A DNA stretch of 64,000 bases, taken from the NCBI RefSeq assembly GCF_001591805.1, contig NZ_BCVP01000007.1:207184-271183 (forward strand), in the 5' to 3' direction. Positions 42,315 through 50,249 of this stretch are shown here, in pieces. Source of the stretch: Neobacillus novalis NBRC 102450 (GTDB taxonomy: Bacteria; Bacillota; Bacilli; Bacillales; Cytobacillaceae). Made by a program: the position numbers and the translations under genes. The notes under the pieces are model-generated. The model was not told the origin of the DNA. It saw only the letters and a list, made by a program, of their open reading frames with translations, and searched no databases. The stretch's first letter is position 1, and every line of letters starts with the position of its first letter.

Positions 42315-42572
42315 ATGAAATTAGTCGATGAATTATATGAAATGTACCGGAACAAGCTAACCGGCGATGAAGAGGATATTGATATGCTTGCCTTTGCCTT
42401 TTTAGAAGAGATGTCGCAAGAAGACCTGCTTGCATTAATCCAGGAAATGGATAAACAAGAACTTTATGACCTAATGGGTTTATACCTTATTGAAAGCTTA
42501 AAGGGGAAATTCGCTAAAGAGGAGTACGGCCAACAACGCACGAATACCTACTATCCTAGAAATATTCATTGA
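42315..42572 (+). CDS. Small acidic protein, possibly DUF6154
   Basis: The 85-residue protein (MKLVDELYEMYRNKLTGDEE) is strongly acidic and helical, with LAFAFLEEMSQEDLLALIQEMD in the middle. It resembles a small Bacillus family that I recall as DUF6154, without known function. I start at 42315, where GGAGGTGAT precedes ATG by four bases; a GTG three codons up lies inside that site. A terminator follows. Confidence 0.75.
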   Translation: MKLVDELYEMYRNKLTGDEEDIDMLAFAFLEEMSQEDLLALIQEMDKQELYDLMGLYLIESLKGKFAKEEYGQQRTNTYYPRNIH

Positions 42573-42591
42573 TTTTACATACCAAAATAAG

Positions 42592-42620
42592 AGGAAGCTG
42601 AAAACAGCTTCCTTTTTTAT
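42592..42620 (+). terminator. Terminator after the small acidic protein gene
   Basis: GGAAGCTG pairs with CAGCTTCC around AAAA, followed by TTTTTT. Confidence 0.9.
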
Positions 42621-42684
42621 GCCTTTTGTACTTAATATATGAGTTTTTCATGTTACAATGTAGTGGTAAAGGGGGCACTAGAAA

Positions 42685-42858
42685 ATGTTGAATACGATAT
42701 TAGTAATTAGTATTATTATTGTCATTGTCGTTTTGCTTCTCGCGGTTATTACCACTTCAAAAGCCTATACGTATAAACATACTGTTGATCCATTAGAAAA
42801 TAACCCATATGTCGACCTAGAGTTGACAGAACAAGAACAAGACCAAAAGAAGGCGTAA
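42685..42858 (+). CDS. ytzI: Small single-pass membrane protein (YtzI-like)
   Basis: An ATG at 42685, about 8 bases after a GGGGG-type site, opens a 57-codon frame ending at 42858. The product has one N-terminal hydrophobic helix (TILVISIIIVIVVLLLAVIT) followed by an acidic, Gln-rich tail (KHTVDPLENNPYVDLELTEQ). It resembles B. subtilis YtzI, which lies in the same neighbourhood near luxS as I recall. The helix is followed by K/Y-rich residues, suggesting the tail is cytoplasmic. Function unknown. Confidence 0.7.
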   Translation: MLNTILVISIIIVIVVLLLAVITTSKAYTYKHTVDPLENNPYVDLELTEQEQDQKKA

Positions 42859-42892
42859 AAAAATTCCTATTCTTAGCGAATAGGAATTTTCC
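42858..42892. terminator. Bidirectional terminator between ytzI and luxS
   Basis: AAATTCCTATTC pairs perfectly with GAATAGGAATTT around five bases, between convergent genes. Confidence 0.88.
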
Positions 42893-42898
42893 ATATTA

Positions 42899-43372
42899 TT
42901 AGGCGAATACTTGTTTTAAATCGTCTTTGCTTTGCTCAAGCCAGAAACGCATTAATCGTTTCGCACCTTCTAAATCATGGAGCTTTGCTTGGCCGCATTG
43001 GCGCTCATTTGCCGCTGGAATTTCGGTAATTTCAACCGCATCCTTCATAGTATCCTCAAGCAGATCAATAATTTCCTCCACAGTCGGCTCGCCGCTGACT
43101 ACTAGGTAATACCCAGTCTGGCAACCCATAGGCGAGATATCAATAATATCGAAGTGGTCATACTTCTCAGAATGGTTGCGCAAATTAAAGGCAAGCAGGT
43201 GCTCTAGTGTATGAATCACATCAGGCTTCATTGCCTGTTTATTTGGCTGGCAAAAACGGATATCATATTTATTCACAACGCCGTCACTTCCTACCTTATG
43301 GACACCGCAATGTCTTACATAAGGGGCTTTCACAGCATTATGATCTAAATCAAAGCTTTCAACTGAAGGCAT
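42899..43372 (-). CDS. luxS: S-ribosylhomocysteine lyase
   Basis: LuxS cleaves S-ribosylhomocysteine to homocysteine and the AI-2 precursor, recycling the product left after SAM-dependent methylation. The 157-residue protein has the metal-binding HTLEH near residue 54 and Cys in [11 protein letters not shown] near 126, with Cys84 in [13 protein letters not shown] use the ATG before [10 protein letters not shown] (43372), as in B. subtilis LuxS, with AAGGAGTG upstream. It stands alone, ended by the terminator shared with ytzI. Confidence 0.96.
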   Translation of the reverse strand: MPSVESFDLDHNAVKAPYVRHCGVHKVGSDGVVNKYDIRFCQPNKQAMKPDVIHTLEHLLAFNLRNHSEKYDHFDIIDISPMGCQTGYYLVVSGEPTVEEIIDLLEDTMKDAVEITEIPAANERQCGQAKLHDLEGAKRLMRFWLEQSKDDLKQVFA

Positions 43373-43513
43373 GAATATCACTCCTTATTTCATCTATTCC
43401 CTATCATACTATAAATTCCGAGTTTTTTCATCCACTTAATCAATTTTACCAATTTAGACTAAAAAAAAATTATATGGTATCGTGTAAGTAATTAGTAAGA
43501 AGGAGATCATTCG

Positions 43514-43759
43514 ATGTTGAAAAAAGTCTTTCTATCCATTATTCGTTTTTACCAGGTTGTTATTTCACCCTTAAAACCACCAACATGCCGATTTTATCCA
43601 ACGTGTTCGCATTATGGCTTAGAAGCAGTTCAGCGCTTGGGTGCTTTAAAGGGAGGCTGGCTTACCATTAAGAGAATAGCAAAATGCCATCCTTTTCATC
43701 CAGGTGGTTTAGACCCGGTTCCTGAGAAAAAGCCTACGCCTGATAACCATCAACAATGA
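43514..43759 (+). CDS. yidD: Membrane protein insertion efficiency factor YidD
   Basis: The 81-residue protein has the YidD signature [20 protein letters not shown] and CHPFHPGG, with three conserved cysteines. YidD is a small amphipathic, membrane-associated protein that aids insertion with YidC. The B. subtilis name is ytjA. AAGGAGAT precedes the ATG. Its last 26 bases overlap the 3' end of the convergent carbonic anhydrase gene. Confidence 0.95.
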   Translation: MLKKVFLSIIRFYQVVISPLKPPTCRFYPTCSHYGLEAVQRLGALKGGWLTIKRIAKCHPFHPGGLDPVPEKKPTPDNHQQ

Positions 43760-44306
43760 GATCAAGCTTTCCTGTTTTAGGGTCAATGACCAATCCATGT
43801 ACCGGTACACCATTCGGCATTAACGGATGATGTTTAATAATGTTAACGCTTTGCTCTACACTTTCTGTCACATTATCAAATCCATGAAGCCACTGTTTAA
43901 TGTCGATACCGGAATAATCTAGCGTATCAATCGTTTCTTCGGAAATGCCTCGTGCTTTCATACTCTCAATCACGGGCTCTGCTATTAAGCCGCTCATTCC
44001 ACAATCATAATGAGCAATAACTAAAACTTCCTCTGCCTTCAATTGATATATCGCAATCAAAATACTCCGCATAATACTTCCAAAAGGGTGTGAAACAAGC
44101 GCTCCAGCATTTTTAATCAGCTTGGCATCACCATTTCCCAAGTTTAGAGCCTTTGGCAATAATTCCAGCAATCGTGTATCCATACAAGTGAGGATCACCA
44201 TTCGTTTATTAGGAAATTTGGTTGTTTCATATTTCTCATATTCATGAGCTTCTACAAATTTCTTATTATGGTCTAGAATTTCATTTAATAATGTTAATTT
44301 GTTCAT
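43734..44306 (-). CDS. ytiB: Beta-carbonic anhydrase (YtiB type)
   Basis: The enzyme hydrates CO2 to bicarbonate. The 190-residue protein has zinc ligands and catalytic dyad in CMDTR (Cys, Asp, Arg) near residue 41 and HYDCGMSG (His, Cys) near 102. I use the ATG at 44306 with AAGGTGG upstream; a GTG four codons earlier falls in that site. It overlaps yidD at the 3' end. The neighbour order yidD-ytiB is that of B. subtilis. Confidence 0.92.
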   Translation of the reverse strand: MNKLTLLNEILDHNKKFVEAHEYEKYETTKFPNKRMVILTCMDTRLLELLPKALNLGNGDAKLIKNAGALVSHPFGSIMRSILIAIYQLKAEEVLVIAHYDCGMSGLIAEPVIESMKARGISEETIDTLDYSGIDIKQWLHGFDNVTESVEQSVNIIKHHPLMPNGVPVHGLVIDPKTGKLDLIVDGYQA

Positions 44307-44469
44307 ATAAAATTCCACCTTTCTTTTTCAGCATACATAAAAGACAATGTTTATTTCAAATTTTATACTTGCATTTTGGCGATTTTTTTTGTAAGATTAC
44401 TAAGGAAATCGGAATCGTTCCGTATTACACATTCATTTCTTTTCTAAATATAAAAAATTTTTCGACTTT

Positions 44470-44490
44470 AAATCGTAATTAATCCGATTT
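44470..44490 (+). promoter_or_regulatory. Zur box upstream of znuA
   Basis: AAATCGTAATTAATCCGATTT agrees with the Bacillus Zur box AAATCGTAAT-N-ATTACGATTT except at two positions. It ends 20 bases before the znuA start codon, so zinc-bound Zur would block transcription. Confidence 0.8.
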
Positions 44491-44510
44491 AAAAACTTTA
44501 AGGAGCCTTT

Positions 44511-45452
44511 ATGAAAAAAATTATTCTTTTTATTTTTTTACCATTGAGTCTGATATTATCCGCCTGTACAAATGATAAAGATTTGTCACATACAAATAAA
44601 GACCAGTTAACAATCTATACAACAGTGTTTCCTTTGCAATATTTTACTGAACGGATTGGCGGCAAATATGTCGACGTAAAAACAATCTATCCTCCAGGTG
44701 CCGATGAACATACCTTTGAACCATCTCAAAAGGATATGATGAACCTAGCAGATTCAGACTTATTTTTCTACATTGGGCTCGGACTTGAAGGCTTTGTAGA
44801 AAAAGCAAAAGGAACGTTGAAAAACGAAAATGTCTCCTTAGTGCCTACTGCCGATAAGCTGCAGTTACCAAAAGATGTTCATGCAGATGAAGAAGATGAA
44901 GATGGGCATGATGACCACCACCATGGGGATGTAAACCCGCATGTATGGCTTGATCCGCTTTATTCAAAGGAAATGGCGGCAGTTATTCGTGATCAATTAG
45001 TTAAAAAAATGCCACAAAACAAAGAACTTTTCACTGAAAACTATCAAAAACTTGCATCAGAATTAGATGAACTAAACGCTCATTATGAACAAACCATTAC
45101 GAATGCAAAGCATAAAAAAATTATTGTTACTCATGCAGCGTTTGGCTATTGGGAACAGCGTTACGGGATTGAACAAATAAGTATTTCAGGGCTTTCGACG
45201 ACAAATGAACCGACACAAAAGGAACTAGAAAAAATTATCTCTGTCGCTGACCATGAGGGCTTACACTATATTCTGTTCGAACAAAACGTGCAATCTAAAC
45301 TGGGCAGGGTCGTTCAAAAAGAAATTAGTGCTAAAGCATTACCAATTCATAATCTCGCTGTATTATCCAAAGATGACATTAAAAATAAAGAAACTTATTT
45401 TTCTTTAATGAATAAAAATCTTGAGTCATTAAAAACAGCTTTAAATAACTAA
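44511..45452 (+). CDS. znuA: Zinc ABC transporter substrate-binding lipoprotein (ZnuA/AdcA type)
   Basis: The 313-residue protein has a lipoprotein signal (LSAC, Cys19) and the cluster 9 metal-binding fold. Metal ligands are visible as His67 (ADEHTFE), His144 (NPHVWLDP), a His in VTHAAFGY near 207, and an acid near residue 280. A loop of Asp, Glu and His (DEDGHDDHHHGD, about 129-140) is typical of zinc rather than manganese carriers. A Zur box precedes it. No permease or ATPase gene follows, so it must use components encoded elsewhere. Confidence 0.92.
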   Translation: MKKIILFIFLPLSLILSACTNDKDLSHTNKDQLTIYTTVFPLQYFTERIGGKYVDVKTIYPPGADEHTFEPSQKDMMNLADSDLFFYIGLGLEGFVEKAKGTLKNENVSLVPTADKLQLPKDVHADEEDEDGHDDHHHGDVNPHVWLDPLYSKEMAAVIRDQLVKKMPQNKELFTENYQKLASELDELNAHYEQTITNAKHKKIIVTHAAFGYWEQRYGIEQISISGLSTTNEPTQKELEKIISVADHEGLHYILFEQNVQSKLGRVVQKEISAKALPIHNLAVLSKDDIKNKETYFSLMNKNLESLKTALNN

Positions 45453-45565
45453 ATTTTGGTTTGTTAGCCAATTCTCACATCAGTTTCCTTTCATTTTCGG
45501 GCATGCTGTTATCGAAATCAGCAAATGCTATGTCTGTATTACCGAAACTTTAAGGAGTGATACGG

Positions 45566-45724
45566 ATGGCACAAGATGTTTTATGTGAAGTGAATAACTG
45601 TACGTTTTGGGCTAATGGCAATAAGTGCAGTGCCGATAGAATCTACGTTGTCAGCCATACTGGACAGACGGCTGATTCAACTAAAGAAACCGATTGTCAA
45701 ACTTTTGAAGCAAGTGATTTATAG
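45566..45724 (+). CDS. DUF1540 small cysteine-containing protein
   Basis: A 52-codon frame starts at an ATG 6 bases after AAGGAGTGA. The product (MAQDVLCEVNNCTFWANGNK) has four cysteines spaced C-x4-C-x8-C-x20-C, the pattern of the DUF1540 family, which may bind metal. No function is known. It follows znuA, but 113 bases and its own site suggest a separate unit. A strong terminator follows. Confidence 0.8.
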   Translation: MAQDVLCEVNNCTFWANGNKCSADRIYVVSHTGQTADSTKETDCQTFEASDL

Positions 45725-45731
45725 AAGAAAT

Positions 45732-45766
45732 GAACCAGGCATCTTATCCGCCTGGTTCTTTTTTTT
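45732..45766 (+). terminator. Terminator after the DUF1540 gene
   Basis: GAACCAGGC pairs with GCCTGGTTC around nine bases and is followed by eight Ts. Confidence 0.92.
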
Positions 45767-45781
45767 GCTGTGTTAAAAGTG

Positions 45782-45917
45782 AATGTTGATTTCCGTTCCA
45801 GGCGCTTCGCTTTCCGCGGGGCGGGCGGTGAGCCTCCTCGGCGCTAAAGCGCCTGCGGGGTCTCACCTGTCCCGCTGATCCCGCAGGAGTCTCGCGCCTT
45901 CCACTCCAATCAACATT
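45782..45917. repeat. GC-rich Bacillaceae intergenic repeat with terminal inverted repeats
   Basis: The 136-base block is bounded by AATGTTGATT (45782-45791) and AATCAACATT (45908-45917), a perfect 10-bp terminal inverted repeat. Inside are further inverted pieces, including GGCGCTAAAGCGCC near 45840 and arms around CGCTTTCCGCGGGGCGGG. It is far richer in GC than its flanks and has no coding frame. I recall near-identical elements in many Bacillaceae genomes. It may be a non-autonomous mobile element or a structured RNA. Confidence 0.75.
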
Positions 45918-45956
45918 GTGATCAAAATCAACAATATTCTTTAACTCAGCCTTTTT

Positions 45957-47063
45957 TTAAAATACAAATTTCCTCTTGGATAATAGTGTTTCTTGAAGTC
46001 TTTTTTCATTTATTTCAAACCCGATACCCGGGGCCTTTGGTACGGTAATATTGCCATTTTCAACGGTTACGTCTGGAGCGATAATGTCTTCTTCCCAAAA
46101 CCGGCTGGAGCCGGATATATCACCTGGAATGGAGAATCCAGGAAGTGAAGCGAGTGCAATATTATGAGCACGGGAAATGCCAAATTCAATCATCCCGCCG
46201 CACCAGACAGGAATTCTCTTTTCGTAGCAATAATCATGTATTCGTTTGGCTTCATACAGCCCGCCAACCCGGCCTACTTTAATATTAATCACCTTACAGC
46301 TCCCAAACTCAATTGCCTTTCTAGCATCATCAAAGCTACTGATGCTTTCATCTAGGCATATAGGCGTCTGGATTTCTTTTTGCAGCACAGCGTGTTCGAT
46401 GATATCGTCATGTGCCAGCGGCTGCTCGATCATCATCAAGTTAAATTCATCAAGAGCCTTTAGATGGTCAATATCTTTTAATGTATAGGCCGAATTGGCA
46501 TCTGCCATAAGCGGAAGGTCAGGATAATGGCGGCGAATTTCTGCGAGAAAAGAATAATCCTGATTTGGATTTATTTTCACTTTGACACGCTGATACCCCT
46601 CTTCGATATATTGTTCAATTTGCTGCAGTGCTTTGGCTGTTGAATCGGTTGCAACGACGACGCCAGACGCAATAATTTCGCGTGTGCCGCCAATCATTTT
46701 AGAAAGAGGCTCTGAGTGGCTCTTTGCATCCAAATCCCATAGGGCCGTTTCCAAGGCTGCCTTTGCCATATTGTTTCTCCTTATCGAACTGAAAAGATGT
46801 GACGCCTCCTCAGGACGATTAATTGGATGTTTTTGCAGCAAGGGAATCAAAATATCCTTTAACATATGCAAACTAGTTTCGACCGTTTCTTCGGTATACC
46901 ATGGCGTAGAAAAAGCCACACCTTCGCCAAACCCTGAAAGGCCATCCGTGTTGGTTACCTTTACAATGATGCCCTCGCGGTCTTCCACGGTTCCTAAATG
47001 GGTTAGAAATGGGGACTTTAAGGGCATGCGAATCACATAAAGCTCAATTGATGCTATCTTCAT
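45957..47063 (-). CDS. menC: o-Succinylbenzoate synthase
   Basis: MenC dehydrates SHCHC to o-succinylbenzoate in menaquinone synthesis. The 368-residue protein is in the enolase superfamily: VKVKINP (catalytic lysines) near residue 162, metal ligands in DANSAY, EQP and DESI, and GRVGGL. Members may also racemise N-acylamino acids, but the men context decides. The start overlaps the menE stop (ATGA). It ends the menFDHBEC operon. Confidence 0.93.
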   Translation of the reverse strand: MKIASIELYVIRMPLKSPFLTHLGTVEDREGIIVKVTNTDGLSGFGEGVAFSTPWYTEETVETSLHMLKDILIPLLQKHPINRPEEASHLFSSIRRNNMAKAALETALWDLDAKSHSEPLSKMIGGTREIIASGVVVATDSTAKALQQIEQYIEEGYQRVKVKINPNQDYSFLAEIRRHYPDLPLMADANSAYTLKDIDHLKALDEFNLMMIEQPLAHDDIIEHAVLQKEIQTPICLDESISSFDDARKAIEFGSCKVINIKVGRVGGLYEAKRIHDYCYEKRIPVWCGGMIEFGISRAHNIALASLPGFSIPGDISGSSRFWEEDIIAPDVTVENGNITVPKAPGIGFEINEKRLQETLLSKRKFVF

Positions 47064-48541
47064 TTATCAGCCACCCGCTCCCTCAGCTGTCTTCGCAGCA
47101 GTTTTTTCGCTGCATTTCTAGGAAGCTTTTCAATAAAGTAAAATGCCTTCGGCACTTTGTACTTTGCAAGTCTTTCTCGGCAAAATTCTTGGAGCTCATC
47201 CGCAGATACCGTATTGTTTTTTACGATAAAAGCAATCGGCACTTGCCCCCATTTCGGGTCATCAATACCTGTCACCCCTGCATCAGCAACTGCAGGATGA
47301 GCTAACAGCGTTGCTTCGATTTCAGCTGGATAAATGTTTTCTCCGCCGGAAATGATTAAATCAGAACGACGATCGAGGACATACAAAAACCCTTCCACAT
47401 CTAAATAGCCTATATCTCCGGTGGAAAACCAGCCATCATGAAACTTTTCTTCCGTTGCTTCTGGACGATTTAAATAACCTGGTGTAACATTTGGTCCTTT
47501 TACGGTTATTTCACCAGCTTCCCCGGCTTCTGCTGGTAAGCCGTTATCACGGACAATTTTGAGCTGTGCAGGGAACAAAGGCTTTCCAGCGGAACCGAGC
47601 TTTGTTAGGCTATATTCTGGAGAAAGTGTTACGATTTGCGAGGAAGATTCAGTCATACCGTACGTTTGAAAAACTGGAATATCCTTCTCCACACATGCCT
47701 GTAATAATGGTAACGGTGCAGGACCACCACCTAACAGCATACAGCGGAAATGCTCCGGAAGCCTCCTGTCTTCAAGCTTTTCAACTATCCGTGAAAGCAT
47801 TGTTCCAACCACTGACATGATAGTAACCTTTTTTCCGGCAATATCAGCAATCGTCTGTTCCACATCAAAGTGTTCATGAAGAACAATCGGCATCCCATAG
47901 ATGACACTGCGCATGAGAATCGAAAACCCGCTAATGTGGAAAAGCGGAACCGAACAAAGCCAGGAATCACTCTCCATAAAGCCCAAATTTAATGCCGAGC
48001 CAACAGAACTCCACCAATGGTTTCCATAAGTCTGAAGAACACCTTTTGGGTTCCCGGTTGTGCCCGATGTATACATGATGGTACAGATTCCCGAAAGGCT
48101 AATTTCATCTTTAATAGCTGGCACTGCTGGTTCCATTTGAAAAAGCCGCTCTTTTGTAATGGTGTTCAAACCGGTAATTTGTTTGTGAATTTCAAGTTCG
48201 ATTTCGGCAAAAGAATCTTCAAGGATCAGGGATGCTGCTTTCGAATCATTCAATTGCCAAACAAGTTCGGCAGGGGTTAAACGATTATTCAAGATGACCG
48301 CTTTGACCCCTAATAGCTGGAGGGAAAACAAAATGACCACGGTATCAAGATGATTTTTCAATAATACGCCCACAAACTGGTCTTGTTGAATACCAAAAGC
48401 CTGAATCTGGCCTGCTGCTTTAAGAGAGCGGTAATAAAGTTCTTTAAATGTTAATGTTTGTTCCTTAAAATAAACAGCTGTTCTTTCAGGGGTAAGAAAA
48501 GCTCTATTCTTTAAAAAATTCGGCATTGTTTCGTTTTGCAT
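47060..48541 (-). CDS. menE: o-Succinylbenzoate-CoA ligase
   Basis: MenE activates o-succinylbenzoate with ATP and CoA. The 493-residue protein is an ANL-family adenylate-forming enzyme: TSGTTGNPKG near residue 150, FQTYGMTESSS near 290, STGDIGYLD near 375, and the C-terminal lysine in PRNAAKKLLRR. I use the ATG at 48541 with AGAAGGTG upstream; the frame extends 24 codons further into the leader. A hairpin with a T run stands between menB and this gene. Confidence 0.93.
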   Translation of the reverse strand: MQNETMPNFLKNRAFLTPERTAVYFKEQTLTFKELYYRSLKAAGQIQAFGIQQDQFVGVLLKNHLDTVVILFSLQLLGVKAVILNNRLTPAELVWQLNDSKAASLILEDSFAEIELEIHKQITGLNTITKERLFQMEPAVPAIKDEISLSGICTIMYTSGTTGNPKGVLQTYGNHWWSSVGSALNLGFMESDSWLCSVPLFHISGFSILMRSVIYGMPIVLHEHFDVEQTIADIAGKKVTIMSVVGTMLSRIVEKLEDRRLPEHFRCMLLGGGPAPLPLLQACVEKDIPVFQTYGMTESSSQIVTLSPEYSLTKLGSAGKPLFPAQLKIVRDNGLPAEAGEAGEITVKGPNVTPGYLNRPEATEEKFHDGWFSTGDIGYLDVEGFLYVLDRRSDLIISGGENIYPAEIEATLLAHPAVADAGVTGIDDPKWGQVPIAFIVKNNTVSADELQEFCRERLAKYKVPKAFYFIEKLPRNAAKKLLRRQLRERVADK

Positions 48542-48561
48542 TTTGGCACCTTCTCTTTTAT

Positions 48562-48596
48562 ATAAAAACAGCCTGATGGATACCATCAAGCTGTCG
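48562..48596 (-). terminator. Internal terminator or attenuator between menB and menE
   Basis: On the minus strand CAGC-T-TGATGG pairs with CCATCA-G-GCTG around three bases and is followed by TTTTTATAT. It lies within an operon, so it probably lowers menEC expression relative to menFDHB. Confidence 0.65.
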
Positions 48597-48609
48597 TAAA
48601 AGCTTAAAA

Positions 48610-49428
48610 TCAAGGAAAACGCGGGAATTGACCGAAATCAGGCTTACGCTTTTCTTTAAAGGAATCACGGCCTTCTTTTGCTTCTTCTGTTGTATAGTAA
48701 AGCAGTGTCGCATCGCCAGCCAATTGCTGCAGACCTGCTAAGCCGTCTGTATCTGCATTCATGGCTGCCTTCAAGAAACGAAGCGCAGTCGGGCTCTTCT
48801 CAAGAATTTCTTCACACCATTGGAGGGTTTCCTCTTCTACCTTTTCAAGAGGAACAACCGTGTTAACTAAGCCCATATCAAGCGCTTCCTGGGCACCGTA
48901 CTGACGGCATAAGAACCAGATTTCACGCGCCTTTTTATGGCCGACAATTCTTGCCAGGTAACCTGAGCCGTAACCAGCATCGAAGCTGCCCACTTTTGGT
49001 CCTGTTTGGCCAAAAACAGCATTGTCCGCGGCAATCGTTAAGTCACAAACGATATGAAGGACGTGGCCGCCGCCAATCGCATACCCCTTAACCATGGCAA
49101 TAACCGGCTTTGGAATAACACGAATTAAACGCTGCAGATCCAGAACATTAAGACGCGGGATTTGATCCTCACCAACATAGCCGCCATGACCGCGGACACT
49201 CTGGTCGCCACCGGAGCAAAATGCCTTTTCTCCAGCACCTGTTAACACAATAACCCCAACATTTGAATCATCACGTGCATATGCAAAAGCATCAATCAAT
49301 TCCATAACCGTTTTTGGTGTAAAAGCATTATGTACATGCGGGCGGTTAATTGTGATTTTTGCAATTCCATTATACGTTTCATATAAAATTTCATCATATT
49401 TGCGTCCTGCAACCCATTCTACTGTCAA
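48610..49428 (-). CDS. menB: 1,4-Dihydroxy-2-naphthoyl-CoA synthase
   Basis: MenB closes the naphthoquinone ring from o-succinylbenzoyl-CoA. The 272-residue protein is a crotonase with oxyanion-hole residues in [15 protein letters not shown] near residue 72 and the MenB-typical [24 protein letters not shown] near 158. The start is a TTG with AAAGGAGG 8 bases before it. It follows menH by 14 bases. Confidence 0.96.
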   Translation of the reverse strand: MTVEWVAGRKYDEILYETYNGIAKITINRPHVHNAFTPKTVMELIDAFAYARDDSNVGVIVLTGAGEKAFCSGGDQSVRGHGGYVGEDQIPRLNVLDLQRLIRVIPKPVIAMVKGYAIGGGHVLHIVCDLTIAADNAVFGQTGPKVGSFDAGYGSGYLARIVGHKKAREIWFLCRQYGAQEALDMGLVNTVVPLEKVEEETLQWCEEILEKSPTALRFLKAAMNADTDGLAGLQQLAGDATLLYYTTEEAKEGRDSFKEKRKPDFGQFPRFP

Positions 49429-49442
49429 AATAAAAACCTCCT

Positions 49443-50249
49443 TTATTTATGTAAAAATCCACTTACTATTGTACCAAACTTTTGCCGTTCTTCCACATGA
49501 ATTGCATGACCACTGTTTTCAACGGTAATCCAAGTGCCGTTTTTTAGATTTTTCAGCATTGCTTTGGCAATTCTGCAGAACTTTTCATCTTCTGCGCCTG
49601 TCACCAATAATACCTCACATTCCAGCTGCATTAAAGGGGCCCACCAAGAAGGCTGTGAGCCGGTTCCCATGCCAAGTAAACTATGGGCAAGTCCTACAGG
49701 AGAATTGGCCAACCGAGTAGCCCTAATTGATTCATTAATTTTCTTAGGAAGCCGCTTCATCGTTGAAAATAGGGGAATCTCTTCCCAATAATCCACAAAC
49801 GGCTTAATGCCATTTTCACTAATAAATTTTGCTAATTCGGCATCTTTCATACGGCGAAATACTCTCTCTTCCTCTGTCATGAGGCCGGGAGAAGCACTTT
49901 CTAATACTAATTTTCGCACCCTGTCGGGAAACAAAACGGCAAAGGTAAGGGCCAGCCTGCCCCCCATCGAGTAACCAAGCAAATCCACTTGATGCACATC
50001 CAACTCATCAAGGATACTCTTTAAGTCATTCGCAGCGGATTCGATTTGATATCGATGAATCTCCTCCGGCGACTCGGTTTTTCCATGTCCGATAATATCA
50101 GGGACAATTAAATTCGAGTGCTGACCCCAGTCATGACAAAACGATGTCCATGTGGATGCATCACCGGTAAATCCATGCAGCAGTAAAAGTGGAAAACCAT
50201 CACCGCAAACTTCGACATGATAGCGAATCCCGTTAATCCACGCTTCCAT
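49443..50249 (-). CDS. menH: SHCHC synthase, alpha/beta hydrolase
   Basis: MenH removes pyruvate from the MenD product to give SHCHC. The 268-residue protein has [11 protein letters not shown] near residue 24, the nucleophile GYSMGG near 96, an Asp in TGAEDEKF, and His in [10 protein letters not shown] near 248, the full triad. Its ATG follows the menD stop directly (TAAATG), so translation is coupled. The B. subtilis name was ytxM. Confidence 0.92.
   Translation of the reverse strand: MEAWINGIRYHVEVCGDGFPLLLLHGFTGDASTWTSFCHDWGQHSNLIVPDIIGHGKTESPEEIHRYQIESAANDLKSILDELDVHQVDLLGYSMGGRLALTFAVLFPDRVRKLVLESASPGLMTEEERVFRRMKDAELAKFISENGIKPFVDYWEEIPLFSTMKRLPKKINESIRATRLANSPVGLAHSLLGMGTGSQPSWWAPLMQLECEVLLVTGAEDEKFCRIAKAMLKNLKNGTWITVENSGHAIHVEERQKFGTIVSGFLHK

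Noticed and set aside
43841..43860. TGTTAACGC sequence resembling cre or ExuR half-site inside the carbonic anhydrase gene
   Set aside because: It lies in the middle of a coding region with no link to uronate genes; likely chance.
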